A stretch of 5,715 bases of DNA from DHVE2 group archaeon. Its GTDB lineage: Archaea > Thermoplasmatota > Thermoplasmata > Thermoplasmatales > Aciduliprofundaceae. A model generated the notes under the pieces. The model was not told the DNA's origin. It saw nothing but the letters and a program-made list of their open reading frames with translations, and searched no databases. Positions 1 to 5,637 of this stretch are shown here, piece by piece; the first letter of the stretch is position 1, and every line of letters starts with the position of its first letter. A program made the translations under genes and the position numbers. Where the stretch lies: positions 1 to 5,715 of the forward strand of contig JALULR010000249.1 in the NCBI GenBank assembly GCA_027056155.1. The letters are read 5' to 3'.

Positions 1-542
1 ATATAATTGTATGCGGAATCAGAGCGTATGTAAACCCCATACTTGCCGTTATTAATCAATATATTGCTGGATATGGTATTGTGGCTAGACTGCCACAGGT
101 CGATGCCCTCCTCTTTATTGTTATTGCAGGTGTTGTTAGCTACGATATTATTACTAGATGCTCCAACATAGATGCCCTCCCAGTTGTTGCTGCAGGTGTT
201 GTTTTCAATGCTATTATGGTTAGAAAAATGTAAGTAGATGCCATCATCGTAGTTGCTGCAAGTGTTGTTTTCAATGATATTATTGTCAGAAAAATCCAGG
301 TATATTCCGTCCCCATCATTGTTGCAGATATTGTTCCCTATGGTGTTGTTGTTAGATGAAGACATGAATATACCATACCCATTGCTGTTGTCGTTACAGG
401 TGTTATTTGCTATGGTAATGCTATTAGATGCTTTTAGCCTGATGCCCACCCAGTTGTTGCTGCAGTTGTTGTTTACTATCATTCCGTTTGTTACATTGTA
501 AAGATAAATTCCGATATCAGATGCATTATGCATGTATGTGTT
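1..542 (-). repeat. Tandem 22-24-codon beta-helix repeats with one cysteine per turn
   Basis: At DNA level this shows as a recurring TTGCTGCAGGTGTTGTT-like block about every 66 bp on the plus strand. On the coding (minus) strand each block is NNTCSNN or a variant. Cysteines fall at residues 130, 152, 176, 198, 220 and 242, a spacing of 22, 24, 22, 22 and 22. The flanking units (residues 104-126 and 261-283) keep the pattern but lack the Cys. The repeats have diverged at codon level, so this is an old protein repeat rather than a recent DNA satellite. Confidence 0.85.
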
Positions 543-851
543 TTTCACTACAAAATACAGGGTTGTATTCCCTATGTAAACTGCGTCTCTTGCATTATGA
601 GCGTCTATATCCCACCCAGAAATTATGTACGGGTCATCTTTTGTGCCGTTTCCTCCAACTACTCCGTTTGTGGAATTGAAATCTGCGTTGCTGTTTATTC
701 TTATTACCCCGTGTGGTGTGTATCCCCGCACATCTTCTACATTGTTTTCTTTCATTGCTTGTCCTCTCGCGTGCGCGCTCGCTAGCCCTGTGGCAATGGT
801 GCTGAATGTGAGCAACACCAATATTCCCAATACCAAAATTCCCCTGTTCAT
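1..851 (-). CDS. Secreted NosD-like parallel beta-helix repeat protein (N-terminal part, runs off left edge)
   Basis: The minus-strand frame is open from an ATG at 851 to the window edge and gives 283 residues. Residues 1-26 look like a Sec signal peptide: Asn-Arg, a hydrophobic core (ILVLGILVLLTFSTIA), then a small-residue ASA site near residue 26, so the product is probably exported or surface-displayed. Residues 66-80 (GGNGTKDDPYIISGW) match the entry motif common in archaeal NosD/PbH1 proteins. From about residue 104 the chain is built of 22-24-residue units of the form NNTCSNNxxGIYLxxSxxNxIx, which stack as a right-handed parallel beta-helix. The many N-x-T/S sequons suit a glycosylated exoprotein. 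Family members include periplasmic copper-pathway proteins and carbohydrate-active or S-layer-like proteins. The repeats alone do not fix a function, and no catalytic site or C-terminal anchor is visible. The gene lies 47 bp downstream of the phosphodiesterase stop but has its own TATA-like box. The start is chosen from the signal peptide and promoter spacing. Confidence 0.88.
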   Translation of the reverse strand, partial: MNRGILVLGILVLLTFSTIATGLASAHARGQAMKENNVEDVRGYTPHGVIRINSNADFNSTNGVVGGNGTKDDPYIISGWDIDAHNARDAVYIGNTTLYFVVKNTYMHNASDIGIYLYNVTNGMIVNNNCSNNWVGIRLKASNSITIANNTCNDNSNGYGIFMSSSNNNTIGNNICNNDGDGIYLDFSDNNIIENNTCSNYDDGIYLHFSNHNSIENNTCSNNWEGIYVGASSNNIVANNTCNNNKEEGIDLWQSSHNTISSNILINNGKYGVYIRSDSAYNY

Positions 852-867
852 ACATGAGGTGATAACT

Positions 868-883
868 AAAAAATATAAAAAAA
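868..883 (-). promoter_or_regulatory. TATA-like box of the beta-helix gene, overlapping a U-tract terminator
   Basis: On the minus strand the sequence is T7-ATA-T6. The TTTTATATTT core (880 to 871) is centred about 25 nt before the ATG at 851, the usual archaeal TATA-to-start-site distance, so the transcript would be leaderless or nearly so. No GGAGG/GGTGA-like Shine-Dalgarno precedes the ATG. The same two T-tracts lie 16-31 nt past the stop of the phosphodiesterase on the same strand and could end its transcript. Confidence 0.6.
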
Positions 884-898
884 TTAACACTTTGCCAT

Positions 899-1402
899 TT
901 AAAACTCTATAATCTCTACCTCGCCGCTCTCAGAATCAAGAATGGCAAAGCTTCTCTTTCCGTTCAGATACCCGCATGCCTCTCCTGGATTAAGAATGAG
1001 GGTATTGCCCATTTTCCTTATGTCCACTATGTGCGTGTGTCCATATAGAACAAAATCGTACTCTTCGCTTTTGGCAAAACTTTCCACAGTTTTTCGGGTT
1101 TTTTCTACACTACCCGAGCCGTGATATAAAATAAATTTCTTGCCTGAAATTTCAACAATATTGGGCTGCTCCTCAATATGCATATTATTCTCTTCTGCTA
1201 CCTTCGAAAGAAGCAATCGCTCTCCGTCGTTATTACCATACACCCCATAATACTCGAATCCTGAGAAAATCTTTAGAGTAAACGGTGAGATTATATCGCC
1301 AAGATGTATCATAATTTTTATGCCTCTTTTACGCAGCAGCTCTGCAACTTTTTTCGCTGCTTCGTGGTTGTCATGTGTATCGCTTACAACACCAATTTTC
1401 AT
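899..1402 (-). CDS. MJ0936/YfcE-type metallophosphodiesterase (calcineurin-like, Metallophos_2)
   Basis: This is a complete 167-residue cytoplasmic protein, almost the same length as the characterised Methanocaldococcus MJ0936. All the two-metal ligands of the calcineurin-like fold are in order: D8 and H10 in GVVSDTHDN, D36 in HLGDI, N57 in GNND, H94 in YHG, and H122/H124 in GHTH, followed by the family's NPGE loop at 138-141. Relatives use Mn2+ or Ni2+ to hydrolyse phosphodiesters such as bis-pNPP; the physiological substrate is generally unknown. The ATG at 1402 sits directly before the first beta strand, and a TATA-like box is centred about 26 nt upstream, so there is no room for a longer N-terminus. 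It is transcribed divergently from the 1526 gene. The downstream beta-helix gene is on the same strand, 47 bp away, but has its own promoter. The family call is firm; the cellular role is open. Confidence 0.93.
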   Translation of the reverse strand: MKIGVVSDTHDNHEAAKKVAELLRKRGIKIMIHLGDIISPFTLKIFSGFEYYGVYGNNDGERLLLSKVAEENNMHIEEQPNIVEISGKKFILYHGSGSVEKTRKTVESFAKSEEYDFVLYGHTHIVDIRKMGNTLILNPGEACGYLNGKRSFAILDSESGEVEIIEF

Positions 1403-1424
1403 GCTCTCTAGATTGTGCTATTGG

Positions 1425-1433
1425 TATATATTA
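1425..1433 (-). promoter_or_regulatory. TATA-like box of the phosphodiesterase gene
   Basis: The minus strand reads TAATATATA, centred about 26-27 nt upstream of the ATG at 1402. The spacing predicts transcription starting at or within a few nt of the A of the ATG. No Shine-Dalgarno is visible in the gap. Confidence 0.6.
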
Positions 1434-1495
1434 CTTTCTTGTAGCAAAACGCGAGGATTGCGAGAAAATATATTTGAAAACTTGTCCTTAGTAAT

Positions 1496-1506
1496 ATTTT
1501 TATACA
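1496..1506 (+). promoter_or_regulatory. TATA-like box of the 1526 gene
   Basis: ATTTTTATACA is centred about 25 nt before the ATG at 1526, again with no Shine-Dalgarno in the gap (CTTTCATTCCCCGCT). A second AT element, the perfect 10-bp palindrome AAATATATTT at 1466-1475, lies about 55 nt upstream of the ATG. It could be an alternative promoter or a regulator site. Both lie in the 123-bp region shared with the divergent phosphodiesterase gene. Confidence 0.55.
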
Positions 1507-1525
1507 ATATCTTTCATTCCCCGCT

Positions 1526-2047
1526 ATGGCCGATAAGAAAATGGTAAAAGGCGCCGTAGTAAACGGATACCTAAAATATGTAAAGAAAAAATGGGGAACC
1601 TTAGGATATAAAGAAGCACTACAAAGTTTAGGCATATCTTCTGAGCCAAAAGATAGTGAATGGGTACCTGCAGAGATGGCTACAGATGTGCTTAACTGGA
1701 TAAAAGAAAACAAGGGAGAGCAGTATGTGGTAGGAGCGGGGAGATATGCCTCGCATGACTTGGGCGTGTTTACATACATGGTTGCATCTTTTATGAGCAT
1801 TGAAAGATTTATGAAAAAAGCTCAGAGTACGTATAGCACAATTTTCAATTATGGTGAATTTATAATCAAAAACACCGATTTTGGATTTGTTATAATTATC
1901 AAAGATGCAAGGAATCCCGAGCCATCATGCATGGCTTGGAAAGGCGCACTAGAAGGCATACTAGAAGTGACACATACCAAGGGCACTGTGGAGGAGGTGG
2001 AGCCAGATGCGCCCGGTGACTGCAAGTATAATGTAAAATGGAAATAA
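1526..2047 (+). CDS. Small protein resembling DUF2378/TIGR02265 and HNOB/V4R-like ligand-binding domains
   Basis: This is a complete 173-residue soluble protein with no signal peptide or membrane segment. Its N-terminal helix (MVKGAVVNGYLKYVKKKWG, residues 6-24) recalls the opening of HNOB and related families. Residues 46-80 (WVPAE...GAGRYASHDLG) are a helical segment ending in a G-R-Y/LG motif. Residues 91-110 (SIERFMKKAQSTYSTIFNYG) begin an alpha/beta half that runs through a strand (FVIIIKD, 120-126), C135, the helix GALEGILEVTH (140-150), and ends GDCKYNVKW. That tail resembles the 'C...G...G...C.Y.V.W' ending of DUF2378 and V4R-like domains. This similarity is recognised by eye and is remote. 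A haem-type His and the YxSxR signature of H-NOX are not apparent, so gas sensing is not supported. A role as a small-ligand sensor or scaffold is inference only. The start fits a TATA box about 25 nt upstream; the next Met is M6. The gene converges with the translin gene. Confidence 0.85.
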   Translation: MADKKMVKGAVVNGYLKYVKKKWGTLGYKEALQSLGISSEPKDSEWVPAEMATDVLNWIKENKGEQYVVGAGRYASHDLGVFTYMVASFMSIERFMKKAQSTYSTIFNYGEFIIKNTDFGFVIIIKDARNPEPSCMAWKGALEGILEVTHTKGTVEEVEPDAPGDCKYNVKWK

Positions 2048-2058
2048 TCGCTCAAGAA

Positions 2059-2072
2059 TTTTATCTCTTTTT
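2059..2072 (+). terminator. Possible U-tract terminator of the 1526 gene
   Basis: TTTTATCTCTTTTT starts 11 nt after the stop codon and continues pyrimidine-rich to about 2090. Archaeal termination commonly uses such oligo-T tracts without a hairpin. The tract lies over the 3' end of the convergent translin gene, so the two transcripts would overlap by at least a few nt. Confidence 0.4.
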
Positions 2073-2690
2073 ATTCTCCTCTTTCTCAAACTTTTCGATT
2101 TTAAGCTCTAAATTTCTGTTCATAGCCGCAATTGTTATCTCGCCTCTGGTTTTTTCCACTAACGCTCGAGCGACATCTTGCTTTTGCTTTATGGGCACAA
2201 GTCCAGAGGGATAGTTGAATCTCATAAGCATCTCGTAAAATTCTTCCATTAGCTGTAAGTAGCTCTCCGCTTGATTAAAATTACCCACTCTTAGCGATTC
2301 TAACACTTCCCTACGAAGCTCGCCAACTACATCACCGCAGCCCATCAAATACGCACTAGGATTCACATATAACTCTTTTGGAGATGGGATATCCTTTTTA
2401 TTAATTATTGCCTCAAGAAGCAGTGCCTCCACGTATTCTTGCAGCGCATTTTGCACAAAGCCAGAATAGAAAAGGTCTGGATACTCATTTAATAACAAGC
2501 TTCGAAGATGCCAAACTTCTTCCTTTATTCTCCGTATCTCTTCTATTTCATTTTCCCTACGGTGTAGCTTGGTAATCACTCTTGATGCAATTCTAATAAT
2601 CTCTCGTGAGGATTTGATAGCTATCTCTCTAACCGAGTCCTTTTCATCGAGCACCTCCTCAATCTCCTTCCCAATTTCCTCTAGATTCAT
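2061..2690 (-). CDS. Archaeal translin/Trax family protein (C3PO-like ribonuclease subunit)
   Basis: With the start placed at 2690 the protein has 209 residues and is almost wholly helical, as expected for translin/Trax. Family landmarks are clear: REIIRIASRVITKLHRRE (residues 29-46), YSGFVQNALQEYVEA (75-89), YLMGCGDVVGELRRE (114-128) and YPSGLVPIKQKQDVARALVEKTRG (160-183). Acidic residues E85, E88, D120 and E124 line up with the region that carries the catalytic acids of Trax in the eukaryotic RNase complex C3PO, so an active nuclease is plausible. Archaeal homologues such as that of Archaeoglobus form octameric shells that cut RNA. The substrate here is unknown; removal of tRNA or small-RNA fragments is inference. 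The frame extends upstream to 2738, but a TATA-like box lies inside that extension, 25 nt before 2690, and the extra residues (MLSMEKAYIWCWQYLI) do not look like family sequence. The gene is convergent with the 1526 gene and divergent from the ATPase. Confidence 0.93.
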   Translation of the reverse strand: MNLEEIGKEIEEVLDEKDSVREIAIKSSREIIRIASRVITKLHRRENEIEEIRRIKEEVWHLRSLLLNEYPDLFYSGFVQNALQEYVEALLLEAIINKKDIPSPKELYVNPSAYLMGCGDVVGELRREVLESLRVGNFNQAESYLQLMEEFYEMLMRFNYPSGLVPIKQKQDVARALVEKTRGEITIAAMNRNLELKIEKFEKEENKKR

Positions 2691-2710
2691 AATCAGGTAT
2701 TGCCAACACC

Positions 2711-2720
2711 AAATATATGC
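2711..2720 (-). promoter_or_regulatory. TATA-like box that fixes the translin start
   Basis: The minus strand reads GCATATATTT, preceded by a purine-rich GAAAAA stretch that could act as a BRE. It is centred about 25 nt before the ATG at 2690. A start at 2738 or 2729 would lie upstream of this promoter, which argues for the shorter protein. Confidence 0.6.
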
Positions 2721-2800
2721 TTTTTCCATACTTAGCAATAGTTGAGCTTTGTACTGTGATAAAACGACGCATGCTGGTATCTCTGTGTGTATGGCGTTAA

Positions 2801-2810
2801 CTTAAATAAG
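2801..2810 (+). promoter_or_regulatory. TATA-like box of the STAND ATPase gene
   Basis: CTTAAATAAG is centred about 26 nt before the GTG at 2831 and supports a leaderless or near-leaderless transcript. A GTTAAC palindrome (2795-2800) abuts it. The divergent region shared with translin (2691-2830, 140 bp) holds the two promoters and about 80 bp between them in which no other clear element was seen. Confidence 0.5.
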
Positions 2811-2830
2811 CTCGTAATCATTAACAGTGC

Positions 2831-5560
2831 GTGGAAGGTATTGCAGACCATCGTGCTGAGCTAAAAATCGCTAATGCTGCTTTAAATAATGAGTTCTCCG
2901 TGCTAATAATTGATGGCCCCGATGGTGTTGGAAAGACCACGCTTCTTAAAGAGATATTGAAAAGAAATGCAGCGATGTTTCATTCATGCAAACCTTCGGA
3001 AGAGCCATGGACAGCTGTACGAGGTCTTTTGGATAGTGTAGAACGAACTGACATAGTATCTGAAGCGTATGGCGAGGTTGTATCTGCGTATGGCATACAT
3101 CGAAATACTGGAATTCTCATAGACGAAGTATCCAGAGGTGGCGGGCTAGACGGAGACGTTTTTGCAGGCATGCTTTCCGCAGTGCAGGCATTTGTTAGAG
3201 ATTCCCTAAGCATGCTGTCCAGTGATACAGAAGAAGGGTATCTTAGCTCTCTGAGTTATGGAGAGTACCGTATAATAGTAGCACGAGGTAAATATGTGGA
3301 CTTGGTTGTTGTTGTGCGAGGTATCGAGGAATACTCTCTAAAAGCAGAGCTCATAAAGACCGTAAAGGAGTTTGAAGAAATCTATTACGGGGATTTAGAG
3401 CACTGGGACGGAAACATATCCAAGCTAAATCTTAGGCCCATGCTAGAGCGTTTTTTCTCCAGCCCCGCAAGAATGGACATGCTTGTATCCACACTGCTTT
3501 CTGGATTTATCTCTCTTTTAAAGGAATACGTTATAGCCATAGACGACGTCCAGTGGCTGGATATTAGGTCTCAAGAACTTGTTAGGCTTTTAATCCAGAG
3601 AGCTGCACAGAATAAGGTGGGCAAGTTCATATTTACACTTAACAGCGAGACAGTTACTACCGAAGGAATTGAAGAACTATTTGTCGGATATCCTGTGCAA
3701 TGGATTCATCTGGGAAATATGGACATGGAGTCAGTTGCAGAGTTTATAAAGTATTATTATCCAGATAATCTGTTCTCTCAGGAGTTTGTTTCCAGGGTGC
3801 ATTTGTGCACTTCGGGCAACCCGCTCAGCATGCTAAATTTACTCAACGATTTAAAGAAAAGGAAGGTTATATGGGTAGAAGATGGGTTCTGGGTATCCTC
3901 TTATTTCGAGTGCTCTTATTCAGTAGATATTTTAGATGGTTTTTCTAAAGATGAAAGAGATATTGTTGCAATATTGGCAGCTATGGGATTTGGAACCGCA
4001 GATTTTCTAACAGAAGTTCTCGACATGAAGAAGTTTCAAGTATTTAGGCTCCTACGAAGATTGGAAAAATTGGGAATTATGGAAAAAAGGGGCGGGGATT
4101 ACGTATTCAGTCACGAAAGCATAAGGAAGATGCTCCTTAACTCTGCAGATTATAATGAGACATACGAAATTCTAGACGTGGCTGCTGATTACTACTTAGA
4201 AAAAGGGCAAAAACATAGAGCTGCAAGTATACTAGAAAATATACGCCCAGAAGATGCCGCATCACTTTACTCTGAGCTAGCAGAAGACGCAAAGCGCACA
4301 GGATTATTACGGGACGCTGTTATATATTACAGAAAGGCTAGCGAATTATCTAAAAACGATGAGCTTATTGTCGAGGCTGGAGAGCTTCTCATCAAGCTGG
4401 GGGAATATGAAAAAGCTGCGGATATATTAGAATCTGTTTTGAATCAGCCGCATGGCTTTGAAGAATATGCGCTCGCAAAAGCTCATCTTGGAGAGCTCGT
4501 TGATGTAGAAGATGAGTTTCTAAGTGCAAAGGTGAACGCCATTGCAAAGTTTCACCAAGGCGATTTCAAAGGAGCAATAAAATCCGCAAATCAAGCTCTA
4601 GATATAAAAGAAGATTTTGAGATGCTAGTTCTTGCAGGTGAGTGCTCTGTGATTCTTGGCTTACCGTTTGAGGATTACTATGCACGAGCAGAAGAGCTTG
4701 AAGCAGATGTTAGTGAGCATCTCTTGCTTGCACGAAAGAAGCTCTACGGCATGATTTACAAGGGAAAAATAGACGATGCAATTAGAATGGCCGATAAAGA
4801 GCTGCGTATAGCCAGAGACAGCGGCTCATGGAAGGAGGTTGCTTCGCTCTTGAATCTCAAGGCTAATGCATATATGATTAAGGGATTGCAGGAGCGAGCT
4901 ATGTTATCTCTATTTGAGGCGCTAAGATACGCAGAAATGCAGAGCGATTTAAACTTAACCTCGATAATTCTGGGAAACATTGCCCTTAATTTTCTCTCAA
5001 CGGGCGAGTACAAAAAGGCGCTAAAGTATCAGAGAAAAGTTCTCAGAATATTTGAGATATCTTCCAACGCTCACGGTGTTGCATTTACCAAACTTGACAT
5101 TGGCATCTCCTATTTAGGCATGGGAGAATGGGAAGAGGCTCGTAAATGGTTAGAAGAATCTGTTGAAGAGCTCAATGCTATAGGCGATGTGTCCACAAAG
5201 CTTTACGCAGAATATCATCTACTTGCGCTAGAATATGCTACCCGCGGCGATTGCAGCACAGCTGCCGAATTGCAAGGAATATACGAGGAATTTAGAAATT
5301 TAGACGACATATACGCGCAGCTCGAGCTTGCGGGTATGCAAGCAATAGTAGACAAGCTATGCGGTCAAAAGTCGCATGCCATAGGGGATATGCTCGAGCA
5401 TAGCAAGCAATTATCAGATAATGGCAAGAAAATTATGAATCTTGTATATGGGAAGTCTAACACGTTCCAATTCAAGAATGCACTATACAATCTATTTGCA
5501 GAGCGTTTGAAGGAACAAGACAACATGCATAAAAATAAAAATCAAGCTAATAATGAATAA
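2831..5560 (+). CDS. STAND-type AAA_16-like ATPase with inserted roadblock/longin-like domain, winged helix and TPR array
   Basis: This is a 909-residue cytoplasmic protein. Walker A is GPDGVGKTT (29-37). Walker B is YVIAIDDVQWLD (233-244), in the hhhhDD-QW-D form typical of AAA_16/MalT-like STAND ATPases. FIFTLNSE (266-273) fits sensor 1, and the GNP at 329-331 fits the conserved GxP motif. Walker A and B are about 200 residues apart because residues 91-200 form an apparent extra domain. Residues 370-436 are a winged helix (RLLRRLEKLGIMEKRGGDYVFSHESI), and residues 440-870 are TPR-like helical hairpins. STAND proteins switch on nucleotide and ligand binding and signal through partner-binding repeats; the partner here is unknown. 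No effector domain (nuclease, protease, TIR) is visible. The GTG start is forced: an in-frame TAA lies at 2822, the next Met (M49) falls after Walker A, and a TATA-like box sits 26 nt upstream. It is divergent from translin and followed 77 bp later by another TPR gene. Confidence 0.9.
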   Translation: MEGIADHRAELKIANAALNNEFSVLIIDGPDGVGKTTLLKEILKRNAAMFHSCKPSEEPWTAVRGLLDSVERTDIVSEAYGEVVSAYGIHRNTGILIDEVSRGGGLDGDVFAGMLSAVQAFVRDSLSMLSSDTEEGYLSSLSYGEYRIIVARGKYVDLVVVVRGIEEYSLKAELIKTVKEFEEIYYGDLEHWDGNISKLNLRPMLERFFSSPARMDMLVSTLLSGFISLLKEYVIAIDDVQWLDIRSQELVRLLIQRAAQNKVGKFIFTLNSETVTTEGIEELFVGYPVQWIHLGNMDMESVAEFIKYYYPDNLFSQEFVSRVHLCTSGNPLSMLNLLNDLKKRKVIWVEDGFWVSSYFECSYSVDILDGFSKDERDIVAILAAMGFGTADFLTEVLDMKKFQVFRLLRRLEKLGIMEKRGGDYVFSHESIRKMLLNSADYNETYEILDVAADYYLEKGQKHRAASILENIRPEDAASLYSELAEDAKRTGLLRDAVIYYRKASELSKNDELIVEAGELLIKLGEYEKAADILESVLNQPHGFEEYALAKAHLGELVDVEDEFLSAKVNAIAKFHQGDFKGAIKSANQALDIKEDFEMLVLAGECSVILGLPFEDYYARAEELEADVSEHLLLARKKLYGMIYKGKIDDAIRMADKELRIARDSGSWKEVASLLNLKANAYMIKGLQERAMLSLFEALRYAEMQSDLNLTSIILGNIALNFLSTGEYKKALKYQRKVLRIFEISSNAHGVAFTKLDIGISYLGMGEWEEARKWLEESVEELNAIGDVSTKLYAEYHLLALEYATRGDCSTAAELQGIYEEFRNLDDIYAQLELAGMQAIVDKLCGQKSHAIGDMLEHSKQLSDNGKKIMNLVYGKSNTFQFKNALYNLFAERLKEQDNMHKNKNQANNE
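3101..3460 (+). other. Roadblock/longin-like domain inserted within the ATPase domain (residues 91-210)
   Basis: The order is a strand (GILIDEV, 94-100), a Gly-rich turn (SRGGG), a helix (DVFAGMLSAVQAFVRDSL, 109-126), a three-strand stretch (YGEYRIIVARGKYVDLVVVVRG, 143-164) and a helix (LKAELIKTVKEFEEIYYG, 170-187) closing with LEHWDG. This beta-alpha-beta-beta-alpha order and its motifs resemble roadblock/LC7- or longin-type sensor and dimerisation domains attached to some prokaryotic signalling proteins. The AAA_16-like sequence appears to resume at LNLRPMLERFF. The domain call rests on pattern recognition only. Confidence 0.5.
4148..5440 (+). repeat. TPR array of the STAND ATPase (residues 440-870)
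   Basis: About nine or ten degenerate 34-37-residue helical hairpins can be picked out from the W-LG-Y-A-A-type spacing. Examples start near residues 475, 511, 564, 631, 670, 710, 749 and 789. Clear cores are GEYEKAADILESVL (524-537), GDFKGAIKSANQALDI (577-592), GEYKKALKYQRKVLRIF (725-741) and GEWEEARKWLEESVEEL (765-781). The array is the likely protein- or ligand-binding surface. The last 40 residues are charged and end in a Lys/Asn-rich tail. Confidence 0.8.
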
Positions 5561-5571
5561 CTCGTACCATA

Positions 5572-5576
5572 TTTTT
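5572..5576 (+). terminator. Possible weak oligo-T terminator after the STAND ATPase
   Basis: A T5 run lies 12 nt past the stop codon, in the 77-bp gap before the next gene. It is short, so read-through into the downstream TPR gene is possible. Confidence 0.25.
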
Positions 5577-5602
5577 GAATGGCATAACCGCACAACAGAA
5601 AA

Positions 5603-5613
5603 CCTATTATTAG
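5603..5613 (+). promoter_or_regulatory. Possible TATA-like box of the 5638 gene
   Basis: CCTATTATTAG follows a purine/A-rich stretch (CAGAAAA) and is centred about 29-30 nt before the ATG at 5638. The match and spacing are poorer than for the other genes in the window. If real, this TPR gene is transcribed on its own rather than only by read-through from the ATPase gene. Confidence 0.4.
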
Positions 5614-5637
5614 TGTATCTATTAATCTCTACCTACC

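Noticed and set aside
1..542. Regular 66-bp TTG/GTTGTT-rich DNA repeats as a CRISPR array or satellite
   Set aside because: The units have no identical repeats separated by unique spacers, and they lie in one open minus-strand frame encoding beta-helix turns. Protein-level repetition explains the pattern fully.
253..912. Leu- and Cys-rich plus-strand frames in the left part, resembling small membrane proteins
   Set aside because: They are antisense readings of the Asn-rich beta-helix gene (AAC/AAT codons read as GTT/ATT in reverse) and have no promoter or family features of their own.
1408..1800. A 130-codon minus-strand frame over the promoter and start of the 1526 gene
   Set aside because: It has a Ser/Thr/Pro/Phe-rich composition typical of antisense frames, no recognisable motif, and overlaps a gene with a good start and promoter on the other strand.
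1526..2047. A haem-based NO/O2 sensor (H-NOX)
   Set aside because: Only the general layout is similar. The proximal His context and the YxSxR motif that hold haem in H-NOX could not be found.
2831..5560. A complete antiviral STAND (Avs-type) effector protein
   Set aside because: The ATPase-TPR plan is similar, but no N-terminal nuclease, protease, TIR or membrane effector domain is present: Walker A begins at residue 29. Any effector would have to be encoded separately.
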